NCBI GenBank assembly: GCA_016784195.1
Contig: JADHVE010000064.1
Span: 1-6,307 of the forward strand
DNA: 6,307 nt
Direction: 5' to 3'
Source of the DNA: Candidatus Woesearchaeota archaeon
GTDB lineage: Archaea; Nanobdellota; Nanobdellia; Woesearchaeales; GW2011-AR4
This document shows positions 1 to 4,606 of this stretch, in pieces. The translations under genes were made by a program, and so were the position numbers. Within the stretch, counting starts at the first letter, position 1. Every line of letters starts with the position of its first letter. Below the pieces are notes generated by a model. It ran no database searches, was not told where the DNA came from, and saw only the letters and a list, made by a program, of their open reading frames with translations.

Positions 1-1091
1 GAAGTTAAATTTCTTAATCCTATTACCTCCTCAGAATTATTATACCATCTTACTTCATTTCCCTGGATCACATCATTATCTTTATCTGAAAAAATCCAAC
101 CAGCAATTAAACTGCCGTTTGTTCGGTTAAAGAAGTCTGTATTACTAAGCGCTACATCAATAACCTCGGGCAAATCATTAACACCAATTACATTCAAAGT
201 TAGGTTATTAGAAAAAATTACATTACTACCATCATCTGCAACAAACCTAACATACCTTACTCCAAAAAAATCAGAATCAGGAGTTAGATTAACAATACCG
301 CTGTTTGAATCAACAGTTATTGTAATATTATCCACATTAGACTCTAAACTATATGTTAAAGCATCATTATCTGGGTCAGAAAAATTTCCGCTTATATTAA
401 ACCCTATTGATGTGTCTTCTGGCCATATTTGATTGGGTAAATTTCCTGCAAATTGAGGTGCATTGTTACCGGGAGTAGCAATGAGCAAATTATTCTTAAC
501 TCTGGAAAGGGAAGAAGAGCCAATGAACTTAACAGAGCCTATTTCATTTATTCCTGGGCAAATATTAGTAGATCCAACAAAATTCCCGTCTATCAAAACA
601 TTAGCATTAGAGCCATCAAACAAGACTGTAAAATTATGAAAAATGATAAAGTCATTGCCGCCGCATCCTCCAGAGCATAGATTCTCTAAGGGAGCCCCCC
701 CATCACATTGGTATGCTGCAATCCGGTCATTAGCATTATCTATCAAAAATTTCAGGATAAATCCGGTGAAATTGCCAGCTACATATTCCACATTAAAAAC
801 AGCTGTTCCACCTACACCTCTGGCTTCAAAGGAATGGTTTATATTATTACTAACACTGACATTTGCAGACAAACTTAGAAAAAAAGGTGAAGCAGTTGTT
901 ATGTCGTGTTGTTGTGTTTCGTTTGCATAGACTGCATAAGCATAACTTTCATAAGAAAAGCCAATAAGAAAAATAAGCCCTAAACAGAATATTTGTATCA
1001 AATTCTTTCTATTCTGCCTCAATAAACTACCCACAGGTTTTCTATTAACTGATTTATATTTAAATTTAATGAAAATTTTAGGTAATTTCAT
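1..1091 (-). CDS. Secreted surface protein, LamG-like plus cadherin/Ig-like repeats (3' end outside window)
   Basis: A continuous open frame of 363 codons reads leftward and leaves the window without a stop. From the ATG at 1091, residues 31-45 are hydrophobic and are followed by an AYA motif (51-53), so this is a Sec-type signal with cleavage after A53 or A56. Residues about 58-207 resemble a LamG/concanavalin-like sandwich (FDGSNANVLIDG, then IGSVKFIGSSS), with Cys129, 139, 143 and 178 that could form disulfides. Residues 209-304 form a cadherin/Ig-like repeat opening NNAPQF, with the acidic calcium-type motif DPDNDAL and VADDG. A second repeat starts at VNDLPEV (305). There are fourteen N-x-S/T sequons. 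The likely role is a glycosylated cell-surface or adhesin protein; the ligand is unknown. The ATG overlaps the upstream pilin gene by 14 bases and gives a long 30-residue basic leader. A GTG at 1034 gives a more normal 34-residue signal peptide and sits 26-27 bases from a TATA box, so it may be the real start. Confidence 0.85.
   Translation of the reverse strand, partial: MKLPKIFIKFKYKSVNRKPVGSLLRQNRKNLIQIFCLGLIFLIGFSYESYAYAVYANETQQHDITTASPFFLSLSANVSVSNNINHSFEARGVGGTAVFNVEYVAGNFTGFILKFLIDNANDRIAAYQCDGGAPLENLCSGGCGGNDFIIFHNFTVLFDGSNANVLIDGNFVGSTNICPGINEIGSVKFIGSSSLSRVKNNLLIATPGNNAPQFAGNLPNQIWPEDTSIGFNISGNFSDPDNDALTYSLESNVDNITITVDSNSGIVNLTPDSDFFGVRYVRFVADDGSNVIFSNNLTLNVIGVNDLPEVIDVALSNTDFFNRTNGSLIAGWIFSDKDNDVIQGNEVRWYNNSEEVIGLRNLT
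1057..1064 (-). promoter_or_regulatory. Candidate TATA box for the LamG-like surface gene
   Basis: The minus strand reads TTTAAATA here, in a very AT-rich patch just past the stop of the upstream pilin-like gene. Its centre is about 26-27 bases before the in-frame GTG at 1034, the usual archaeal TATA-to-start distance. If it is active, transcription would begin at or next to GTG 1034, giving a leaderless message and making the upstream ATG at 1091 untranslated. No good Shine-Dalgarno precedes either start. The assignment rests on motif and spacing only. Confidence 0.4.
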
Positions 1092-1539
1092 CTCCAACTT
1101 TAGCAGTCAAAGCCCCAGAAGAAGTATGTTGGAGGCCAGTATCTACATTGGTATACGTTACGTTTATTTGTCCGGAATACTTCTCACCAGCATTTATATC
1201 ACAGTCTGAAGCTGTCAAAGTTATTTTTTCCCCGTTCTTCAAAATAGGATAGGATACGCTCGAGCTGCAGCTAGTTGCAGATATACTGATTGAAGATAGA
1301 TCATAGCCCAAACCATTTTTCAATACTACATATAATTCTCCAAAACCTGCTCCTATAAAATTTGTTGCTTTATGATCAATACACGCAATACCTGGGGGCA
1401 ATGTGCATTTACCTGGTAGAAACTGATCCGGACTCAAAACGCCAAAATACGACAAAGCTCCAACTGCTACCAAAACAACTAAGATTGCCCAGCCATAAGT
1501 CATCAAAAACTCCATGGCTGCTTGTGATTTTTTTGCCAT
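1078..1539 (-). CDS. Class III signal peptide (pilin-like) protein with four cysteines
   Basis: A 153-residue protein with a textbook archaeal class III signal at the extreme N-terminus: a short basic stretch (MAKKS), then QAAMEF, then a hydrophobic helix through about residue 35. The prepilin peptidase would be expected to cut between S5 and Q6, leaving Glu at mature position 5, the residue conserved in type IV pilins. The exported part (40-153) is beta-rich and Ser/Thr-rich with Cys45, 53, 91 and 113, enough for two disulfides. I chose ATG 1539 rather than the longer in-frame ATG at 1584 because the latter would bury the signal behind 15 extra residues and overlap the ATPase gene. A GAGG lies 10 bases upstream of 1539, and the TATA-like box at 1560-1567 fits this start too. 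It probably forms a pilus subunit or surface stalk; the exact role is unknown. Its 3' end overlaps the surface-protein frame. Confidence 0.85.
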   Translation of the reverse strand: MAKKSQAAMEFLMTYGWAILVVLVAVGALSYFGVLSPDQFLPGKCTLPPGIACIDHKATNFIGAGFGELYVVLKNGLGYDLSSISISATSCSSSVSYPILKNGEKITLTASDCDINAGEKYSGQINVTYTNVDTGLQHTSSGALTAKVGDEIT

Positions 1540-1558
1540 TTTTATTATGCCTCTTTTT

Positions 1559-2296
1559 TTATTTAAACCCTTCCCCTTTCTCAACTAATGAAAAAGGAAC
1601 CTGATCAGCTAAAACATTGACTCCCCCTTTACCTATGGAAATTGGATAAACATCCAGGCTATGATCTTGCCCCCTAACTTTTGCAACAGTCAATATCCTC
1701 TCAAAATAAGACCCTTTCCTTATCCTGCTCAGAACTATAAAACCCTCAAAAGCAAAATCAAGCATATCATATTCTAATCTATCTAAATCAGTTATCTTTC
1801 TCTCAGAGACAGTTAAAAAAGTAACTCCTGCGTTCTTCATCTTTCTCATAAACAGTAATACCTGCCTCCTGTATTCCAGGAGGTTATGATTAGACTTAGG
1901 ATACAAATACTCAAAAAATATCATTGAATCAAGAGCCACTCTCTGGATTTTTTTCTTCTTAATAAGTTCTACTAAGCCCTTAAGAGAGGTAATACCCCCT
2001 TTCATCAGCGCAAGCGGTTTCTCAAACAGGACTATTTTTCCTGATTTCTCCATATGTTCTAGATCCATTCCAAGATTCTTAGTAAAACTTCTTAGATCAT
2101 CAAGGCTTTCTTCTGTAGCAATAAATAAGCCTGGCTCATTATAAAGCTTAGCTCCATTATAAATAAACTGCAGAGCCATTATTGTCTTGCCAGTACCTGG
2201 AGCTCCTGTAATAAGCATCGAAGAATTTTTCCTTAGTCCGCCTTTTAAAACCTTATCCAGGCCTGAAACGCCTGTTTTAATCATTTCTATTGCCAT
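1559..2296 (-). CDS. KaiC-like RecA-superfamily ATPase (intact P-loop)
   Basis: A 245-residue single-domain protein of the KaiC/RAD55/GvpD group. It opens with the family signature TGVSGLDKVLKGGL (8-21). Walker A is GAPGTGKT (31-38), the paired catalytic glutamates are in IATEES (E62, E63), and Walker B is RVALDS (119-124), so ATP binding and hydrolysis are likely retained. The length is typical for a single KaiC domain. There is no signal peptide or membrane segment, so it is cytosolic. The start is ATG 2296 because the AAGGTGAT Shine-Dalgarno at 2301-2308 sits four bases before it; a GTG nine bases further upstream overlaps that Shine-Dalgarno. It is first in a minus-strand group with a pilin-like and a surface protein, 19 bases before the former. 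In archaella, the KaiC homologue FlaH/ArlH docks on the motor ATPase, and by analogy this one may regulate pilus assembly. A general signalling KaiC is the alternative. Confidence 0.92.
   Translation of the reverse strand: MAIEMIKTGVSGLDKVLKGGLRKNSSMLITGAPGTGKTIMALQFIYNGAKLYNEPGLFIATEESLDDLRSFTKNLGMDLEHMEKSGKIVLFEKPLALMKGGITSLKGLVELIKKKKIQRVALDSMIFFEYLYPKSNHNLLEYRRQVLLFMRKMKNAGVTFLTVSERKITDLDRLEYDMLDFAFEGFIVLSRIRKGSYFERILTVAKVRGQDHSLDVYPISIGKGGVNVLADQVPFSLVEKGEGFK
1560..1567 (-). promoter_or_regulatory. Candidate TATA box inside the 3' end of the KaiC-like gene
   Basis: The minus strand reads TTTAAATA, preceded by a purine-rich GGGGAAGGG that resembles a BRE. The centre lies about 24-25 bases before ATG 1539 of the pilin-like gene, so a transcript starting here would be nearly or fully leaderless. 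It would let the pilin be expressed at a higher level than the ATPase upstream. The box overlaps the final codons of the ATPase, so chance in AT-rich coding sequence cannot be excluded. Confidence 0.4.
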
Positions 2297-2300
2297 GAGA

Positions 2301-2308
2301 ATCACCTT
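2301..2308 (-). promoter_or_regulatory. Shine-Dalgarno of the KaiC-like ATPase gene
   Basis: The minus strand reads AAGGTGAT, complementary to the archaeal 16S rRNA tail, four bases before ATG 2296. It decides the start: the in-frame GTG at 2305 lies within this motif and so cannot be served by it. Confidence 0.75.
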
Positions 2309-2329
2309 TTTAGTATTTACTATATTACT

Positions 2330-2337
2330 AATATAAA
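2330..2337 (-). promoter_or_regulatory. Candidate TATA box, leftward promoter of the KaiC-like gene
   Basis: The minus strand reads TTTATATT. A start of transcription about 25 bases downstream would fall near 2307-2312, giving a leader of roughly 12-15 bases that just contains the Shine-Dalgarno. This is the leftward half of a divergent promoter region shared with the degenerate KaiC homologue. Confidence 0.5.
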
Positions 2338-2467
2338 AAAGTTATGTTTAGGTTGCATGAAGTTATCAACAACCAGCATCAGATTTTTCATAAATTACAA
2401 AAAAAAAATTTGGTTAAAAAAGAACTTGAAAACTTTATTTTATAGTTTAGTATTTTAAAACAAAAGG

Positions 2468-2476
2468 TTTATATAA
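2468..2476 (+). promoter_or_regulatory. TATA box with BRE-like AAAGG, rightward promoter
   Basis: TTTATATAA directly follows AAAAGG, a good match to an archaeal BRE/TATA element. It predicts transcription from about 2498-2500, giving a leader of roughly a dozen bases before ATG 2513. It is the best-looking promoter in the window. Confidence 0.65.
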
Positions 2477-2512
2477 CTAATCCGCAAGATTAAAGTTAAA
2501 AAAGTGGTGATT

Positions 2513-3076
2513 ATGTCAAATAGTACTATAAGCTTATTTAAAAAAGAAGTAAAAAACCTTGATGATTATCTTGTACTTATAACTGTCAGCTCAAAAAACT
2601 ACCAAAAAACAAACATAGACGTTATAAAATTTCTAATCAACGATGAAAAAACACCCGGCGTCTATGTTACCTTAAACAAACCATACAATATAATTGAAAG
2701 GTCTCTTAAAAATAATAATGTGGATGCAAGATTAATTATTTTCATAGATGGTGTAACACAAACCGGAAATAAAAACAAAAAAATAAAGAACTGCCTGTTT
2801 ATTGGCTCGCCGGAAAAATTAAGTGACATATCGATGGCAATGGACCAGGCAGTTAAGGCCCTTCCAAAAGAAAAATTTGTTTTCTTTGACTCTATAAATA
2901 CCTTGACAATTTTTAACAGCCCTGCTACTGTGGCAAGATTTGTCCACTACCTAGCAGGAAAGATGAGGGAGTGGAAAATAAAAGGTATTATAATATCCCT
3001 AGAAAAGGACGTAGAAGAGTCTTTATTAAACGAACTAACTCAGCTCTCAGACTCAAGGATCGATATCAAAAGTTAA
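2513..3076 (+). CDS. RecA/KaiC-fold protein with degenerate P-loop
   Basis: A 187-residue soluble protein with the strand-helix rhythm of a KaiC domain but without working ATPase motifs. The Walker A position reads TVSSKNYQKT (24-33): the KT remains but all glycines are gone. The glutamate pair expected after the next strand is replaced by VTLNKP (52-57). The Walker B-like strand FVFFDS (122-127) is kept, followed by a long helix and a strand (GIIISLEK) as in the family. It may be a non-catalytic partner or sensor for the intact ATPase encoded divergently. Relation to FlaH/RAD55-type or DUF7504-type proteins is my inference. The start is ATG 2513, preceded two bases away by GGTGA; that spacing is tight, and GTG 2504 is an alternative starting four bases after the predicted transcript start. 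The next gene lies 357 bases downstream, beyond a hairpin cluster. Confidence 0.8.
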   Translation: MSNSTISLFKKEVKNLDDYLVLITVSSKNYQKTNIDVIKFLINDEKTPGVYVTLNKPYNIIERSLKNNNVDARLIIFIDGVTQTGNKNKKIKNCLFIGSPEKLSDISMAMDQAVKALPKEKFVFFDSINTLTIFNSPATVARFVHYLAGKMREWKIKGIIISLEKDVEESLLNELTQLSDSRIDIKS

Positions 3077-3303
3077 TAAAAAATATCCAATAATAAAAAG
3101 TGCCAATAGTGCACAAATACAATAACAGTTAGTTGATAATATGTTTATTATGAACTTTGTTAGTTTAATCTGGTTATAACAAATAATAATTAGGATTTTT
3201 GCTAGCAGAAATACTATAAAACAAAAATCAACTAATGATCTTAATTTATCCCCTAAGATAAAGAAACATAAGTGCTTGAAAATTTCAATCAATTTCCTGG
3301 CAT

Positions 3304-3382
3304 GCTCAAATGTCAAAAAAGTAAAGCTTTTTTGAGCAAAGTCAAAAATCTTCGATTTTTGATGAATCTTTGGATTTTTGAC
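3304..3382. repeat. Cluster of alternating TCAAAAA/TTTTTGA inverted repeats
   Basis: Five nine-base arms share a TCAAAAA core: TCAAAAAAG (3313-3321), CTTTTTTGA (3327-3335), TCAAAAATC (3342-3350), GATTTTTGA (3354-3362) and GATTTTTGA (3373-3381). The first pair forms a perfect 9-bp stem with loop TAAAG. The third and fourth form a perfect 9-bp stem with loop TTC. The third can instead pair over 10 bp with GATTTTTGAC at 3373-3382. GCTCAAA (3304-3310) also pairs with TTTGAGC (3331-3337). So alternative folds compete. It could be a terminator (U-rich arms) for the upstream gene, a leader structure of the pilin operon, a regulator-binding array, or a remnant of a small mobile repeat. Confidence 0.7.
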
Positions 3383-3420
3383 ATGTAATAACGCTTAATG
3401 GTGAAAAATAATTAAATTTT

Positions 3421-3426
3421 GGAGGT
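3421..3426 (+). promoter_or_regulatory. Shine-Dalgarno of the three-TM membrane protein gene
   Basis: GGAGGT, seven bases before ATG 3434, is the strongest canonical Shine-Dalgarno in the window. It rules out the in-frame TTG at 3419, which lies just before it. Confidence 0.85.
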
Positions 3427-3433
3427 AATCAAA

Positions 3434-3805
3434 ATGGTATCTGTTACAATTATTAGTTTAACAACAGTTATTTTTGGCATAGCTGCCTTGTTATTGGCCT
3501 CGAGAGCAAGAACCAGGCTAAGCCCGGGCTCTTTAAGGAGCTACATAGATAATTTTTCCGTATGCCTCTCTTTTATAGTTATATTTTCCCTATGGCAGAC
3601 AGCCAGAAGCGTCTTTGAGCTGGAACTGTCTTTGGGTGAATTTGCTAATTACCCTGAATTGATATTTATCGTGTTCGCTTATATTAGCTTCATAATCGCT
3701 TCTTTCAGGGTTGTAAAAATAAGTGAAGAATTTGGCTTTAAAGGGGATGGAAAATTAATCTGCAAATTAATAAAAAAAAATCCAAAGAAAAAGAAAAAAG
3801 GATGA
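3434..3805 (+). CDS. Three-TM membrane protein with lysine-rich tail, first gene of the pilin operon
   Basis: I do not recognise the family. The product is 123 residues with hydrophobic segments at about 4-23, 41-57 and 74-93. The loop after the first is basic (RARTR, 24-28), the loop after the second is acidic (E62, E64, E69), and the C-terminal tail is rich in lysine (KKNPKKKKK, 114-122). By the positive-inside rule this gives an outside N-terminus and a cytosolic tail. The start is fixed by GGAGGT seven bases before ATG 3434. Its TGA overlaps the ATG of the following pilin-like gene in an ATGA arrangement, so translation of the two is likely coupled. Given that linkage, it may anchor or recruit pilus components at the membrane, or connect to the cytosolic KaiC proteins through its basic tail. 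It is too small to be a complete PilC/FlaJ platform. This role is inference. Confidence 0.8.
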   Translation: MVSVTIISLTTVIFGIAALLLASRARTRLSPGSLRSYIDNFSVCLSFIVIFSLWQTARSVFELELSLGEFANYPELIFIVFAYISFIIASFRVVKISEEFGFKGDGKLICKLIKKNPKKKKKG

Positions 3806-4218
3806 CAATGTCTAAAGCTCAAATAAGTGTAGAATATTTGATGATACTTGGCTTCAGCAGTGTAATCATTATCCCCCTGATACTAATCTACTATGATTAT
3901 ACAGCAACATCAAATGATGAAATAATCTCCAGGCAGATAAACCAGATAGCCCAAAAAGTTGTAGATGCTGCAGAATCTGTTTATTATTTAGGCGAACCAT
4001 CCCAGACAAACTTAAAAGTTCATATCCCTAATCAGATAGCTGAAGCAACAATAGAACAGGAAAGGACTATTGTTTTTAAGATGAAAACAAAGGCAGGAAT
4101 ATCAGATATTGTCCAGATTTCTTCTGTTAACTTAACAGGCTCTTTGCCAATAACACAAGGAATCCATTTCATAACTGTTAAGGCGGAGCAGGGCAAAGTC
4201 ACACTGTCATATACATAA
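3802..4218 (+). CDS. Class III signal peptide (pilin-like) protein
   Basis: A 138-residue protein whose N-terminus has the class III pattern: short polar leader MTMSKA, then QISVEY, then a hydrophobic helix to about residue 31. Cleavage is expected between A6 and Q7, leaving Glu at mature position 5. The rest is a small beta-rich domain with no cysteines and a single N-x-T sequon (NLT in SVNLTGS). The ATG at 3802 overlaps the preceding stop by four bases (ATGA). An ATG at 3808 (MSKAQ) is also possible and is better spaced from the AAAGG at 3798-3802. It ends one base before the next pilin-like gene. It is probably a minor or major subunit of a type IV pilus-like filament; which one cannot be told from sequence. 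Confidence 0.85.
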   Translation: MTMSKAQISVEYLMILGFSSVIIIPLILIYYDYTATSNDEIISRQINQIAQKVVDAAESVYYLGEPSQTNLKVHIPNQIAEATIEQERTIVFKMKTKAGISDIVQISSVNLTGSLPITQGIHFITVKAEQGKVTLSYT

Positions 4219-4219
4219 G

Positions 4220-4606
4220 ATGTTTTTAAAAAAAAGCCAGACAGCAATGGAATTCTTTGTTTTAATAGGCTTGGCAGCCATAACAGTCATGATATTCATA
4301 TTAGCTTCTTTAAGCCAGATACGGGATTTTCAGGATAAAAAAGAGTACATCCTTCTTAAGGACTTAGCACTAAAGCTGCAGACTGAGATTAACTTAGCAG
4401 CAACAGCAGAGGACGGCTACTCAAGGCAGTTTACAATATCTGAAAGGTTAGATAACCTAAATTACAGCATCACAATAAAAAATGAAACCCTTATTGCGTA
4501 TTCAGGCAAAAGCTTGTATGCTGTCTCAATCCCAAAAATTACAGGAAATATCACAAAAAACACAAACACAATAACAAAAACAGGGGGTGTTGTAAATCTC
4601 AACTAA
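4220..4606 (+). CDS. Class III signal peptide (pilin-like) protein
   Basis: A 128-residue protein beginning MFLKKS, then QTAMEF, then a hydrophobic helix to about residue 30. The predicted prepilin peptidase site is S6/Q7, giving Glu at mature position 5. It resembles the minus-strand pilin-like protein in its signal (KKSQ-A-MEF) but has a different ectodomain without cysteines: a polar helix (about 31-60), then short strands with NYS, NET and NIT sequons, and a Thr/Asn-rich end. It starts one base after the previous stop with no clear Shine-Dalgarno, so translational coupling is likely. Its last four codons overlap the proposed ATC start of the next gene. I infer a minor pilin or adaptor; the polypeptide is not long enough to be an adhesin by itself. 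Confidence 0.85.
   Translation: MFLKKSQTAMEFFVLIGLAAITVMIFILASLSQIRDFQDKKEYILLKDLALKLQTEINLAATAEDGYSRQFTISERLDNLNYSITIKNETLIAYSGKSLYAVSIPKITGNITKNTNTITKTGGVVNLN
4583..4589 (+). promoter_or_regulatory. Strong Shine-Dalgarno before a non-standard ATC start
   Basis: GGGGGTG, continuing GTT, matches GGAGGTGAT at seven of nine positions and lies inside the 3' end of the previous pilin-like gene. Six bases after it is the ATC at 4596. No ATG, GTG or TTG start in any frame stands at a suitable distance to be served by it, so it supports initiation at 4596. Confidence 0.6.

Larger units (their letters stand above)
2297..2512. other. Divergent intergenic region between two KaiC-fold genes
   Basis: No gene is visible here. 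It holds outward-facing TATA boxes for the leftward KaiC-like gene and the rightward degenerate homologue, about 130 bases apart. Between them are A/T tracts (ten consecutive A near 2399-2408) and only a weak 5-base inverted repeat (GGTTG/CAACC, 2351-2374). Shared control of the two genes is possible, but no clear operator is seen. Confidence 0.6.
3077..3433. other. Gap between the degenerate KaiC gene and the pilin operon
   Basis: No convincing gene is present. The first 225 bases are AT-rich with stops in the plus frames. An antisense open frame with no ATG (TTG at 3316 down to 3053) would give a cysteine-rich hydrophobic 87-residue peptide, which I do not call as a gene. Positions 3304-3382 hold an inverted-repeat cluster, and 3421-3426 holds the Shine-Dalgarno of the next gene. 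No strong TATA box is seen directly before 3434, so the operon promoter is unclear; readthrough from 2468 is possible. Confidence 0.6.

Noticed and set aside
453..930. Two plus-strand open frames (453-680 and 643-930).
   Set aside because: Both lie antisense to the continuous minus-strand surface-protein frame, which has a signal peptide and recognisable repeats. The plus-strand peptides are low in recognisable structure and have no Shine-Dalgarno.
1362..1604. Plus-strand 80-codon frame.
   Set aside because: Antisense to the class III protein and to the end of the KaiC-like gene; no ribosome site; composition looks like a reverse-frame shadow.
1559..2296. Naming the ATPase gene flaH/arlH.
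   Set aside because: It keeps all canonical KaiC ATPase motifs and no archaellum genes (flaI, flaJ, flaB) are seen; general KaiC-like is the safer call.
2351..2374. GGTTG/CAACC inverted repeat between the divergent promoters as an operator.
   Set aside because: Only five base pairs with a 14-base loop; too weak to separate from chance.
3313..3382. CRISPR array.
   Set aside because: Units are nine bases, alternate in orientation and have no uniform spacers; no cas-like gene in the window.
3354..3390. TGATGA near 3360 as the C box of a box C/D guide RNA.
   Set aside because: No matching D box (CTGA) at a suitable distance, and the sequence is part of the inverted-repeat cluster.
4032..4247. 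Minus-strand 71-codon frame.
   Set aside because: Antisense to two well-supported pilin-like genes in a tightly packed operon.
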